Shown here: positions 8,552-16,644 of the stretch, piece by piece
Layout: the number at the start of each line of letters is the position of its first letter
Position numbering within the stretch: the stretch's first letter is position 1
Assembly: GCF_001184025.1 (NCBI RefSeq)
Contig: NZ_BBYG01000021.1
Coordinates: forward strand, 124,001 to 188,000
From: Streptomyces maremycinicus
GTDB lineage: Bacteria > Actinomycetota > Actinomycetes > Streptomycetales > Streptomycetaceae
Direction: 5' to 3'
DNA: 64,000 nt
The notes under the pieces: generated by a model
Told to the model about the DNA's origin: nothing
Database searches by the model: none
Seen by the model: only the letters and a program-made list of their open reading frames with translations
Translations under genes and position numbers: made by a program

Positions 8552-9322
8552 TCAGACCCGGATGACCTGAGGCCCCAGCAGTGAGTACCGGTGGGCTTCG
8601 GCCGCCGGCAGCAAGGTGCTCGTCACGATCGCCTCCAGGGCGCCCACCTCGGCGAACCGGCAGAAGCTGACCGCCCCGAACTTGGAGTGCACGCCGGTGA
8701 AGACCACCCGCCGGGCCGCCCGCACCGCCTGTGCCTTGACCTCGCCGACCGCCGGGTCCGGGGTGGTGAGGCCGTGTTCGCGGGAGATGCCGTTGGCGCC
8801 GATGTAGGCGAGGTCGACGACGAAGCCGGCCAGCATCTTCGTCGTCCAGTGGTCGACGGTGGCGAGAGTCCCGGAGCGGACCCGGCCGCCGAGCAGCAGC
8901 ACGGACATGTTCTCGGTCCCGGCGAGCGCGCCCGCGACCGGCAGCGAGGCGGTGACCACGGTCAGCGGGCGGTCCCCGGGCAGCGCCTCGGCGATGAGCT
9001 GCGGGGTGAAGCCCTCGTCGACGAAGACCGTCTCGGCGTCCCCGAGCAGGGCGGCCGCCGCGGCGGCGATCCGGCGCTTCTCGGGCACATGGCTGGTGGC
9101 GCGGAAGGCCAGCGTCGTCTCGAAGCCGGCGCTCTCCACGGGATAGGCGCCGCCGTGCGTGCGGCGCACCAGGCCGTGGTCCTCCAGGGCGCGCAGATCG
9201 CGTCGTACGGTCTCCCTGGCCACGCCCAGTTCGGTGGCGAGCGTGGTGACGTCGACCGCGCCGGTGGCGCGCGCGGCACGCACGATCTCGCGCTGACGCT
9301 CCTCCGCCGTCCTCGGGGTCAC
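8552..9322 (-). CDS. DeoR/GlpR-family transcriptional regulator
   Basis: A 256-residue sugar-responsive repressor. The N-terminal winged helix is at about residues 10-60 (TLATELGVARETVRRDLRAL, then LVRRTHGGA). The C-terminal sugar-phosphate sensor domain has FVDEGFTPQLI, LLGGRVRSGTLATV and DLAYIGANGIS, all characteristic of the family. It lies 78 bases upstream of, and on the same strand as, the polyol ABC operon, so local control of that operon is the simplest reading. Family effectors are phosphorylated sugars; no kinase is encoded nearby. Confidence 0.88.
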   Translation of the reverse strand: MTPRTAEERQREIVRAARATGAVDVTTLATELGVARETVRRDLRALEDHGLVRRTHGGAYPVESAGFETTLAFRATSHVPEKRRIAAAAAALLGDAETVFVDEGFTPQLIAEALPGDRPLTVVTASLPVAGALAGTENMSVLLLGGRVRSGTLATVDHWTTKMLAGFVVDLAYIGANGISREHGLTTPDPAVGEVKAQAVRAARRVVFTGVHSKFGAVSFCRFAEVGALEAIVTSTLLPAAEAHRYSLLGPQVIRV

Positions 9323-9534
9323 GTCGTCACCTCGCTCTCCCGCCGTCGTGCCCGTTCGGGCCCGGTGGGACCCATGGGGGAAGTTCTACAGCGGGTGCGC
9401 GGCACTGACCAGGTCTGTTGCGGGCCCGATACTGCCCGGGTGGGCCCGTTTGCCCGTCGGGCCGCCCGGCGCGGACCTGCGGGGCAGCCGGGGGGCGGGT
9501 GGGAACGGGCAGGGTGCGTGCCCGGATACGCCGG

Positions 9535-9561
9535 CGGGCGGGCCCGTTCGGTGCCCGCCCG
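9535..9561 (-). terminator. Terminator hairpin after uronate dehydrogenase
   Basis: CGGGCGGGC (9535-9543) pairs perfectly with GCCCGCCCG (9553-9561), giving a 9-bp stem and 9-base loop 25 bases beyond the leftward udh stop. The remaining 9323-9534 holds several GGGCCCG stretches but no firm signal; the DeoR promoter should lie there. Confidence 0.55.
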
Positions 9562-9585
9562 TCGTCGGTGAGGTCCGCTTTCCGG

Positions 9586-10410
9586 TCAGTACGGCCAGAT
9601 CGGGGGGTCGCTGACGAAGTGGCCGCCCAGGTAGGCGTGGGCGATGTTCTCCGGGTCCAGCTCGCCCTGCTCGGCGATCAGCTTCTCGGCGTACGGCTCC
9701 GAGTCGTCCTGCGGCTCGTAGCCGAGCGCCCGCGCGGTGCCGAGGTCCCACCACAGCCGGGTGTTGGCGGAGGAGCCGTAGACGACGGTGTGGCCCACGT
9801 TCTCGGCGGTCAGGGCCGCGTGGAAGAGGCGGGCGCCGTCGGCCGGGCTCATCCACACCGACAGCATCCGCACGCTGGTGGGTTCGGCGAAGCAGGAGCC
9901 GATGCGTACCGACACGCTCTCCAGGCCGTGCTTGTCCCAGTAGAGCTGGGCGAGGTCCTCGCCGAAGGACTTGGACAGGCCGTAGAAGGTGTCCGGGCGG
10001 CGCGGGGTGTCGATCGGGATCAAGTCGGCCTCGTCGGGCGACGGGCCGCCGCCGGGACGGGGGGTGAAGCCGACCGCGTGGTTGGAGGAGGCGAAGACGA
10101 CGCGCTGCACGCCCTCCTCGCGGGCCGCCTCGTACAGGTGGTACGTGCCCGCGATGTTCGCGCCGAGGATCTTCTCGAAGGGGGCTTCCAGCGAGATGCC
10201 GGCGAGGTGGATGATCGCGTCGACACCCCGCACGGCCTCCCGGACCGCCTCCTTGTCGGCCAGGTCCGCGACGATCGCGTGCGGCGCGTCGTCGATCGGG
10301 CGCAGGTCGAGCAGGCGCAGCTCGTAGCCGTAGGCGGGCAGCAGCTCCCGCATCAGGGTGCCGAGGCCGCCGGCGGCGCCGGTGAGCAGGACGGTGCGCG
10401 GAGCGGGCAT
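9586..10410 (-). CDS. udh: NAD-dependent uronate dehydrogenase
   Basis: A 274-residue short-chain (extended) dehydrogenase. The Rossmann glycine motif is LLTGAAGGLG at residues 8-17. The catalytic Tyr143/Lys147 are in FYGLSKSFGE, with the Ser partner in FASSNHAVGFTP, a segment highly characteristic of uronate dehydrogenases, as are HLAGISLEAPFE and RIGSCFAEP. The enzyme oxidises galacturonate or glucuronate to the aldaro-lactone, the first step of oxidative uronate use. The ATG at 10410 has GGAG upstream. It is divergent from the kdgD-like gene, the pathway's later step, and shares its regulatory DNA, which strongly supports the call over a generic epimerase. Confidence 0.85.
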   Translation of the reverse strand: MPAPRTVLLTGAAGGLGTLMRELLPAYGYELRLLDLRPIDDAPHAIVADLADKEAVREAVRGVDAIIHLAGISLEAPFEKILGANIAGTYHLYEAAREEGVQRVVFASSNHAVGFTPRPGGGPSPDEADLIPIDTPRRPDTFYGLSKSFGEDLAQLYWDKHGLESVSVRIGSCFAEPTSVRMLSVWMSPADGARLFHAALTAENVGHTVVYGSSANTRLWWDLGTARALGYEPQDDSEPYAEKLIAEQGELDPENIAHAYLGGHFVSDPPIWPY

Positions 10411-10474
10411 CCTCGGGTCTCCTTGGATCATGGGGCGGGTGATCATGGGATGGGTGGACGCATGTGTGGCCAAG

Positions 10475-10490
10475 GTTCACATGCATGGAC
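10475..10490. promoter_or_regulatory. IclR-type dyad site 1, udh side
   Basis: GTTCA-CATGCA-TGGAC, an imperfect dyad of two 5-base arms around 6 bases, 65-80 bases before the udh start. The same architecture occurs at 10606-10621, 10625-10640 and 40931-40946. Confidence 0.5.
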
Positions 10491-10569
10491 ACGCTAAGGA
10501 GCCGTGGCGGCGCCCGTCAAGTGTCCTACAGGCGAGGCAAAAGTGCTGGTGTCTCGCGAGTTGGCACGC

Positions 10570-10597
10570 TTGACCCGGCTCGATCGGTCGTTTTAGC
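10570..10597 (+). promoter_or_regulatory. Promoter for kdgD operon
   Basis: TTGACC at 10570-10575, a 16-base spacer and TTTAGC at 10592-10597 form a plausible sigma-70-type promoter. The expected transcript start near 10604 falls just before two dyad sites. Confidence 0.5.
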
Positions 10598-10605
10598 GTG
10601 AGGTC

Positions 10606-10640
10606 GTTCAGGAATATGGACGCTGCTCAAGAATATGGAC
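10606..10640 (+). promoter_or_regulatory. Paired IclR-type operator sites before kdgD
   Basis: GTTCA-GGAATA-TGGAC (10606-10621) and GCTCA-AGAATA-TGGAC (10625-10640) are near-identical repeats 19 bases apart, followed by a further TATGGAC half-site at 10645-10651. Their position just after the promoter suits repression. Confidence 0.55.
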
Positions 10641-10663
10641 CCGTTATGGACCCGGGAGAGCCT

Positions 10664-11605
10664 GTGACGTCAGCCCCGCTCGCCGACCGCCTCCGCGTCC
10701 CCAGCGGACCGCTGTTCTTCCCCGTCACCGCCTACGGCCCCGACGGCTCCCTCGACCTCGACACCTACCGCGCGCATCTCCGGGCCGGCGTCGAGGCGGG
10801 TGCCGCCGCCGTCTTCGCCGCCTGCGGGACCGGGGAGTTCCACGCGCTCGCCCCGGAGGAGTTCGAGGCCTGCGTGCGGGCGGCCGTGGCCGAGACCGCC
10901 GGACGCGTGCCGGTCGTCGCGGGCGCCGGCTACGGGACCGCGCTCGCCGTGCGCTACGCGCGGCTGGCCGAGTCGGCCGGGGCGGACGGCCTGCTCGCGA
11001 TGCCGCCCTACCTCGTCGTCGCCGCCCAGGAGGGCCTGCTGCGGCACTACCGCGAGGTGGCGGCCGCGACCGCCCTGCCCGTGATCGTCTACCAGCGCGA
11101 CAACGCCGTCTTCACCCCCGGGACCGTCGTCGAACTCGCCCGCACCGAGGGGATCATCGGCCTCAAGGACGGCCTCGGCGACCTCGACCTGATGCAGCGG
11201 ACCGTCAGCGCCGTGCGCACCGAGGTCCCCGGCGACTTCCTCTACTTCAACGGCCTGCCGACCGCCGAGCAGACCCAGCTCGCCTACCGGGCCCTCGGCG
11301 TCACCCTCTACTCCTCGGCCGTGTTCTGCTTCGCCCCCGAGATCGCCCTCGCCTTCCACCGGGCCCTCACCACCGGCGACGACGCCACCGCCCACCGCCT
11401 CCTCGACGGCTTCTACCGGCCGTTCGTCGAACTGCGGGCCCAGGGACGCGGTTACGCCGTCTCCCTCGTCAAGGCCGGGGTCCGGCTGCGCGGCCTCGAC
11501 GTGGGCGAAGTGCGCCCGCCGCTGCACGAACCGAGCGAGGATCACGTCAAACAGCTCGCCCAGGTGATCGAGCGCGGCCACGCGCTGCTGGAGGAGGACA
11601 GCTGA
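10664..11605 (+). CDS. kdgD: 5-dehydro-4-deoxyglucarate dehydratase (KdgD)
   Basis: A 313-residue DapA-superfamily TIM barrel. Motifs: GPLFFPVTAYG at the N-terminus, ACGTGEFHAL in the substrate site, the catalytic Tyr143 (IVYQRDN) and Schiff-base Lys168 (IIGLKDGLGD). The enzyme dehydrates and decarboxylates 5-dehydro-4-deoxyglucarate to alpha-ketoglutarate semialdehyde. I chose GTG at 10664, behind GGGAGAG, because earlier in-frame ATGs (10646, 10616) have no ribosome site and would place the operator repeats inside the gene; the resulting length is close to the family's. It is divergent from udh and abuts the next gene without a gap. The semialdehyde product is handled by the dehydrogenase at 41006. 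Confidence 0.85.
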   Translation: MTSAPLADRLRVPSGPLFFPVTAYGPDGSLDLDTYRAHLRAGVEAGAAAVFAACGTGEFHALAPEEFEACVRAAVAETAGRVPVVAGAGYGTALAVRYARLAESAGADGLLAMPPYLVVAAQEGLLRHYREVAAATALPVIVYQRDNAVFTPGTVVELARTEGIIGLKDGLGDLDLMQRTVSAVRTEVPGDFLYFNGLPTAEQTQLAYRALGVTLYSSAVFCFAPEIALAFHRALTTGDDATAHRLLDGFYRPFVELRAQGRGYAVSLVKAGVRLRGLDVGEVRPPLHEPSEDHVKQLAQVIERGHALLEEDS

Positions 11606-12781
11606 GTGAAGGCGTCGACATTCGTCTATCCCTGGGACGTCACCGGCGACCCCGGGGCACCGGGCCGGATCGCCGCGCTCGGCGTGGAACAGGTGACCCT
11701 CGCCGCCGCCTACCACTCCACCCGCGCCCTGACCCCCCGCCACCCGCGCCACCGCATCGTCACCGCCGAGCACGCGGCCGTGCTGTACCCGACGGATCCG
11801 GCCGGCGACCGCTGGAAGGGCCGCGCCCTGCGCCCGTACCCGGCCGGCGACTGGGCGCCCGGCGACGCCTACGGAGAGGCCGCCGAGGCACTCGCGGCCG
11901 CCGGGCTCGACGTGCACAGCTGGGTGGTCCTCGCCCACAACTCCCGGCTGGGCGCCGAGCATCCGGACACCTCGGTGGTCAACGCCTACGGCGACCGCTA
12001 CCCGTGGGCCCCCTGCATCGCCCAGCCCGCCACGCGCGCGTACCTCGTCGACCTCGCCGCCGAGGCCGCCGTACGCCCCGGCGCGGGCGGCACCGAACTG
12101 GAGTCCCTCGGCTGGTACGGGCTCCAGCACCTGCACGCCCACGACAAGACAGGCGGCGTCGGCCTCGGGGACGCCGGCCAGTACCTCATGGCGCTCTGCT
12201 TCTGCCCCGCCTGCCGGGCCGGTTACGGCGGGCAGGGCCTGGACGCCGACGCGCTCGCCGCCGCCGTACGGGAGGCGCTCGAGCCGCTGTGGCGGGGGGC
12301 GCCGGACGGCGGGGAGGGCTGGGCGGAGATCGAGAAGCTGCTCGGGCAGGAGACGGCTGCGGCCACGCGCGCGTGGCGCGACGACACCGCGCGCACACTC
12401 CAGGAGACGGCGGTGCGGGCGGTACGGGACGCCGCGCCCGAAGGCTTCCAGGTCCTGCTGCACGCCGACCCCGTGACGTACCACGTCGGCGCGAACCCGG
12501 GGGTCGACCCCGAGCACGTCCTGGCCGTCGCGGACGGGGTGGTCGTGCCCTGCGCGGGCGGGCCGGGACCGCTGGCACCGTTCGCCGCGCAGCGCCGCGC
12601 GGGCGCGGTCGTCGCCGCCAACTTCGGTGTCGTCTCCGGCATGGGCGGCAGTCCGGGGACCCTGTCCGCCGACCTGGCCCGGGCGCGCGAACTCGGGGCG
12701 ACCGAACTCCGGCTGTATCACGCGGGACTGGCGTCGGACGGAGACCTGTCGGCGGTACGCGAGGCGCTGGCCGGCCGCTGA
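11606..12781 (+). CDS. Protein of unknown function, TIM-barrel-like, coupled to kdgD
   Basis: A 391-residue Ala-rich soluble protein I do not recognise. Its GTG start follows the kdgD stop directly, so the two are translated together. Features suggest a TIM-barrel hydrolase or isomerase: alternating hydrophobic strands, VHSWVVLAHNSRLG near residue 105, GWYGLQHLHAHDK near 170-181, and a Cys cluster CFCPAC at 198-203 that could bind metal. There is no signal peptide. Placement with udh and kdgD hints at a missing step of uronate oxidation such as opening or isomerising the aldaro-lactone, but that is inference only. Its last 64 bases overlap the convergent MFS gene in antisense. Confidence 0.6.
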   Translation: MKASTFVYPWDVTGDPGAPGRIAALGVEQVTLAAAYHSTRALTPRHPRHRIVTAEHAAVLYPTDPAGDRWKGRALRPYPAGDWAPGDAYGEAAEALAAAGLDVHSWVVLAHNSRLGAEHPDTSVVNAYGDRYPWAPCIAQPATRAYLVDLAAEAAVRPGAGGTELESLGWYGLQHLHAHDKTGGVGLGDAGQYLMALCFCPACRAGYGGQGLDADALAAAVREALEPLWRGAPDGGEGWAEIEKLLGQETAAATRAWRDDTARTLQETAVRAVRDAAPEGFQVLLHADPVTYHVGANPGVDPEHVLAVADGVVVPCAGGPGPLAPFAAQRRAGAVVAANFGVVSGMGGSPGTLSADLARARELGATELRLYHAGLASDGDLSAVREALAGR

Positions 12782-13959
12782 CCGCCGCGCAGCAGCGGCA
12801 GGACCGCCAGCCGGGCCAGGGCCAGCAGCACGAGCAGCGGCCGGTACGGCACGAGAGCGACCAGGCCCGCGCCCGCAGCGAGCCCGACGGCGGTCGGCGC
12901 GTACATCAGGGTGCCGGCCGTCGCGGTGACCCGGCCGAGCAGCGCGTCCGGAGTCTCCCGCTGCACGGTCGTCAGCGCGGCGATCAGCACACAGGGCAGC
13001 CCCATCCCGATCGCGGCGCCGCACACCAGGGCCACGGCTTCCGAGGAGGCCGCGGCCTGCGCGGCGACCGCGAGAGCCGTGAGGACGATCCCGTACGCGG
13101 CGAACCGGCGTTCCCCGAGCCGCCGCAGCGCGGGCCCCGAGAGCAGCCCCACCACGACCGAACCGGCGCCCTGGGCGGCGTAGAGCGTGCCCGCGAAGGC
13201 GGGGGAGCGGCCGAGGCCCTCGACGACGGCGTAGACCAGCGGGCCGCCGAGCCCCGAGAGCAGCAGCGCCGCGCCGCCCGCCAGGACCAGTGGGCGCAGC
13301 CCGGGATGGTCCCACAGGAAGCGGGCGCCCTCGGCGGTCTGCGCACGCCAGGAGACGGTGGCCCGCCGCGGGCGCTCCTCACGGACCTTCACGCACGCGT
13401 ACAGCGCCGCCGCGCACCCGAAGGTGGCCGCGTCCAGGAGCGCCACCGCCGGGCCGCCGTAGGCCGCGTAGACGCCCGCGCCGGCCAGCGGGGCGGTCAG
13501 CTTCATGCCCTCGGTGGCCGTCATGCGCAGCCCGTTGAAGTCGCCCAGCAGCTCCGGCGCGACGACGGCGGCGACCAGCGCGGACTCCGCCGCGTCGGCG
13601 ACCACGGCGGCCGCGCCGTACAGGAACAGCACCGCCCACAGCAGCCACAGCAGGCCGGGGGAGTCGACGGCGAGGACGGTGGGCAGCAGCGCCGCCGGGC
13701 CCAGGTTGAGCGCGACGAGCAGGGGCTTGCGACGGCCGAGGTCGGCGAGGGTGCCCAGCGGCGGCCCGAGCAGGGTCGGCACCCACAGGGCGAGCGCGGA
13801 CAGGGCCGCGAGGCCGTTCGAGCCGGTGAGGTCCTTGACCCACACACCGGACGCCAGCCAGAGCGCCGAGGTGCCGAAACCGGAGACCGTCGACGCGGTC
13901 AGAAAGAGCGCCGCGTCGCGGTCCCGCAGGACACGCACCACGGACCAGTTCTTCGTCAT
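12718..13959 (-). CDS. MFS transporter, major facilitator superfamily
   Basis: A 413-residue membrane protein with about 12 hydrophobic segments, resembling the TetA/MMR-like and enterobactin-exporter (EntS) branch of MFS. The cytoplasmic loop GTLADLGRRKPLLVAL is motif A. The C-terminus is a Ser/Arg-rich tail. ATG at 13959 is the only plausible start. It ends inside the 3' end of the convergent unknown gene (64-base antisense overlap). Substrate unknown; no regulator is adjacent. Confidence 0.8.
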   Translation of the reverse strand: MTKNWSVVRVLRDRDAALFLTASTVSGFGTSALWLASGVWVKDLTGSNGLAALSALALWVPTLLGPPLGTLADLGRRKPLLVALNLGPAALLPTVLAVDSPGLLWLLWAVLFLYGAAAVVADAAESALVAAVVAPELLGDFNGLRMTATEGMKLTAPLAGAGVYAAYGGPAVALLDAATFGCAAALYACVKVREERPRRATVSWRAQTAEGARFLWDHPGLRPLVLAGGAALLLSGLGGPLVYAVVEGLGRSPAFAGTLYAAQGAGSVVVGLLSGPALRRLGERRFAAYGIVLTALAVAAQAAASSEAVALVCGAAIGMGLPCVLIAALTTVQRETPDALLGRVTATAGTLMYAPTAVGLAAGAGLVALVPYRPLLVLLALARLAVLPLLRGGQRPASASRTADRSPSDASPA

Positions 13960-14207
13960 GCCTGGTCATCGTGGAGCTGAGGCGGCCGCCCGGGCATCGG
14001 GCAGATGCCCCGTTCACGCCGCCCGTCCCGCGCGGATCCGTGCGCCCCCGTAGGTAGGCTCCCCGGAGCACCTGAGGCACCGGGCCCGACGCCGGGCCCG
14101 GCGGCCCACGTCACCGGCGCGCCCGGACTGCGGTGCCCGGCGCGGACACCACGCGATCGCCGGGCGGGACACCGATGAGTTCACGCGTCGGCACCGGTCC
14201 ACCCCGT

Positions 14208-14807
14208 ATGACCGACACGACAGCCGCACCCACGTTCGACCTCGGCCCGCAGACCGCCATCGTGGCGCGCCTCGCGGGCGGCGTCCGCGACGAGCAGCTC
14301 GCGCACGGGACGCCCTGCCCGGGCTGTGCCGTCCGCAACATGCTCGGGCACCTCACCGGCCTCTCCGTCGCCTTCCGGGACGCGGCCCGCAAGGACCTGG
14401 GCCCCATGACCGACACCGCTCCGGACGCCGCCGCGCCGGAGATCGGCCCCGGCTGGCGCGAGGAGTTCGCCAAGGCGCTCGACGAGCTCGCCGACGCCTG
14501 GCGCGACCCGGCCGCCTGGACCGGCATGACCCGCGCGGGCGGGGTGGACCTGCCGGGCGCGGTCGCGGCCGCCGTCGTCGCCGACGAGTTGGTGATCCAC
14601 GGCTGGGACCTGGCCCGGGCCACCGGCCAGGAGTACACGCCCGACCCGGCCGCGCTGTCTGCGGCGCACGGGTTCCTCGCCGCCGCCGCGGCCCAGGGCG
14701 AGCCCGGCAGCGGTGTGTTCGGCCCCGTGGTCCCCGTCCCGGACGACGCCCCGCTGCTCGACCGCGCGGTCGGCCTGAGCGGACGCGACCCGGGGTGGAA
14801 GCCGTAG
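14208..14807 (+). CDS. DinB-like TIGR03086-family protein (mycothiol-dependent enzyme type)
   Basis: A 199-residue soluble four-helix protein. The layout (TPCPGCAVRNMLGHLTGLSVAF at the N-terminus with its histidine, VVADELVIHGWDLARATGQ in the middle) matches the actinobacterial TIGR03086/maleylpyruvate-isomerase-like group in which histidines bind a metal and mycothiol can serve as cofactor. The reaction is unknown. ATG at 14208 fits the family N-terminus; ATG at 14175 has a better ribosome site (GGGCGGGAC) and would add 11 residues. The stop codon is duplicated downstream in a tandem repeat. Confidence 0.7.
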   Translation: MTDTTAAPTFDLGPQTAIVARLAGGVRDEQLAHGTPCPGCAVRNMLGHLTGLSVAFRDAARKDLGPMTDTAPDAAAPEIGPGWREEFAKALDELADAWRDPAAWTGMTRAGGVDLPGAVAAAVVADELVIHGWDLARATGQEYTPDPAALSAAHGFLAAAAAQGEPGSGVFGPVVPVPDDAPLLDRAVGLSGRDPGWKP

Positions 14808-14960
14808 CGGCCCCGGCAGACCCGGAAGCTCCGGCAGACCTGGAAGGCTCGACAGACCTGGAAGCCGTAGCGGCCCTGGCAGCCCCGGCAGCAGCTCCGC
14901 CGGCCTCGGTAGACCCGGCGGGCCCGGCAGACCCGGCGGGCCTGGCGTGGCCGGTGCCCG
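14796..14960. repeat. Degenerate tandem repeats beginning at the stop codon
   Basis: TGGAAGCCGTAGCGGCCC occurs at 14796-14813, including the TAG stop of the preceding gene, and again at 14859-14876, 63 bases on. Between and after them run decaying GGCAGACCYGG units (near 14815, 14833, 14852 and 14928). No gene is seen here before 15025. Confidence 0.6.
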
Positions 14961-15024
14961 GCGGCTGCCGCGGGCGAAGGCAATCACGGCGCGTCCCGCG
15001 GGCCCGAAACGTACGCTCCCCAGC

Positions 15025-15786
15025 ATGCCCCTGAGCCTCACCGTCCTCGGTACCGCCTCTCCGCACCCGGGGCCGGGCCGCCCCTGCTCCGGCTATCTGC
15101 TGCGCGGCGCGGGGGCGGAGGTGTGGGTGGACGCGGGCCCCGGTACGTTCGCCGAGTTGCAGCGGCACACGGATCCCGAACGGCTCACGGCGATCTGGAT
15201 CTCGCACCTCCACGCCGACCACAGCGCCGACCTCCTCGCCGCCGCCTACGCCCTCGCCCACGGCGGGATGACCCCGCCGGCCCCGATCCCGGTCTACGCG
15301 CCGCTCGACTGCGCCCGGCGTCTCGCGGGCTTCTTCGGCCGGCCCGACGTGCGGTTCCTGAGCGGGGTCTTCGACTTCCGGGCCCTGTTCGACGGGCACA
15401 CCGTGCGGCACTGGAACCTGCGCCTCAGCTCGCGCGCGATGGCGCACGACACCGAGGCGTACGGGCTGCGGGCCGAGTGCCAGGGGAGCGTCCTCGCGTA
15501 CTCGGGCGACACCGGGCCGTGCGAGGCCCTCACCGAACTCGCCTCCGGCGCCGACCTGTTCCTGTGCGAGGCGGACATCGACCGTCATCGCGAAGGCGAA
15601 CATGAGCCGCGGTTCCATCTCACGCCCGAGGAGGCCGGTGAGGCGGCCCGCAGGGCAGGGGTGCGCGAGCTGTACATCACCCACGTCGGGCCCACGCTGA
15701 CCCGGGAGGCCGCGACCGCCCGCGCCGCCGTCGCCTTCCAGGGGCCCACCCGCACCGCCCGCGAGGGCGAGACCCTTCCCTTCTGA
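15025..15786 (+). CDS. MBL-fold metallo-hydrolase (RNase Z-like superfamily)
   Basis: A 253-residue metallo-beta-lactamase-fold protein. The metal-binding signature is complete: SHLHADHSADL near residues 56-66 (HxHxDH), the YSGDTGPCE segment near 155 carrying the bridging Asp, and ITHVGPT near 220 with the last His. This arrangement is typical of the RNase Z/phosphodiesterase-like branch common in streptomycetes. The start ATG at 15025 opens directly on the first beta strand (LTVLGTASPHPGPG). The substrate is unknown. It stands alone between a repeat region and the GntR promoter. Confidence 0.8.
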   Translation: MPLSLTVLGTASPHPGPGRPCSGYLLRGAGAEVWVDAGPGTFAELQRHTDPERLTAIWISHLHADHSADLLAAAYALAHGGMTPPAPIPVYAPLDCARRLAGFFGRPDVRFLSGVFDFRALFDGHTVRHWNLRLSSRAMAHDTEAYGLRAECQGSVLAYSGDTGPCEALTELASGADLFLCEADIDRHREGEHEPRFHLTPEEAGEAARRAGVRELYITHVGPTLTREAATARAAVAFQGPTRTAREGETLPF

Positions 15787-15851
15787 CCCACCCGGCCCGC
15801 CCGCCCCGCCGTCCTCGTTCCGGGCAACCTCAACTTCCTTTGTCGGAAGCA

Positions 15852-15880
15852 TTGACGAAACACAGGGGCCCTCCTACCTT
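15852..15880 (+). promoter_or_regulatory. Promoter before GntR-led operon
   Basis: TTGACG (15852-15857), 17-base spacer, TACCTT (15875-15880): a good vegetative-type promoter about 84 bases before the GntR start. Confidence 0.55.
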
Positions 15881-15902
15881 CAACCGCGTCGTACTTCGTA
15901 CG

Positions 15903-15912
15903 TCATATATGA
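15903..15912 (+). promoter_or_regulatory. GntR-type palindromic operator
   Basis: TCATATATGA is a perfect 10-base palindrome set in CGTC...GACG flanks, unusually AT-rich for this DNA, just after the expected transcript start. FadR-type GntR proteins bind such short palindromes; autorepression is the likely use. Confidence 0.55.
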
Positions 15913-15963
15913 GACGCGATACGTGAGATCCGAGATCAGACACGTGACATCCGAGAGGCGCGC

Positions 15964-16644
15964 ATGACCTCTGTGCCCACGCCGATCCCCTCCCGCACGC
16001 AGTACGTGCTGGAGGAGATCAAACGCCGCATCCTCACCGGCCGGCTGACCCCCGGTCAGCCCCTGGTCGAGACCGAGCTCGCCGCGCAGTTCGGGGTCTC
16101 CAAGACCCCGGTCCGCGAGGCGCTCAAGACGCTGGCCGGCACCGGACTGGTCGTCATGAGCCAGTACAAGGGCGTCACGGTGCGCATGGTGGACGCGGAC
16201 ATGGCGCGCGAGGTCTACGACGTACGCCTGCTCCTCGAACCCGAGGCGCTCCGGCGGGCCGTGCGCCGGGGCGCCTCCCTGGACGCCGCCCGCGAGGCGC
16301 TCACCAGGGCCGACCAGGCGACCGACACCGCCGAACGGTCGCTGGCCAACCGCGAGTTCCACCGCGCCCTGTACCTGCCGTGCGGCAACCCGCTGCTCGG
16401 CCGGATGCTCGACGAGGTCCGCGACCAGGCCGCCCTGGTCTCCGCCGTCGCCTGGGCCGCATCGCCCTCCTGGGAACGGGAGGCGGGGGAGCACCGCGAG
16501 ATCCTGCGGCTCGCCCTGGCCGGGGACTCCGACGGAGCGGCCCGCGCCCTGCACGGCCACATCGCGTCCTTCGTGCACCGGGCGTTCCCCGAGACCGCCC
16601 AGGAAGCCCCCGAGGGGTACCGGTCCGAGAAAGGTCAGGAATGA
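15964..16644 (+). CDS. GntR-family regulator, FCD subgroup
   Basis: A 226-residue regulator with a winged helix at about residues 12-80 (LAAQFGVSKTPVREALKTLAGTGLV) and a C-terminal helical FCD effector domain, whose metal-binding-type residues include His in FHRALYLPCGN and GEHREI. FCD GntR proteins usually sense sugar acids or related carboxylates. It is the first gene of the operon and overlaps the DapA-family gene by four bases, so it is co-expressed with the enzymes whose substrate it probably senses. Confidence 0.88.
   Translation: MTSVPTPIPSRTQYVLEEIKRRILTGRLTPGQPLVETELAAQFGVSKTPVREALKTLAGTGLVVMSQYKGVTVRMVDADMAREVYDVRLLLEPEALRRAVRRGASLDAAREALTRADQATDTAERSLANREFHRALYLPCGNPLLGRMLDEVRDQAALVSAVAWAASPSWEREAGEHREILRLALAGDSDGAARALHGHIASFVHRAFPETAQEAPEGYRSEKGQE

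Noticed and set aside
14795..15034. Open frame coding PADLEG-like repeats after the DinB-like gene
   Set aside because: It arises from the degenerate DNA repeats, has no ribosome site and overlaps the start of the metallo-hydrolase gene in another frame.
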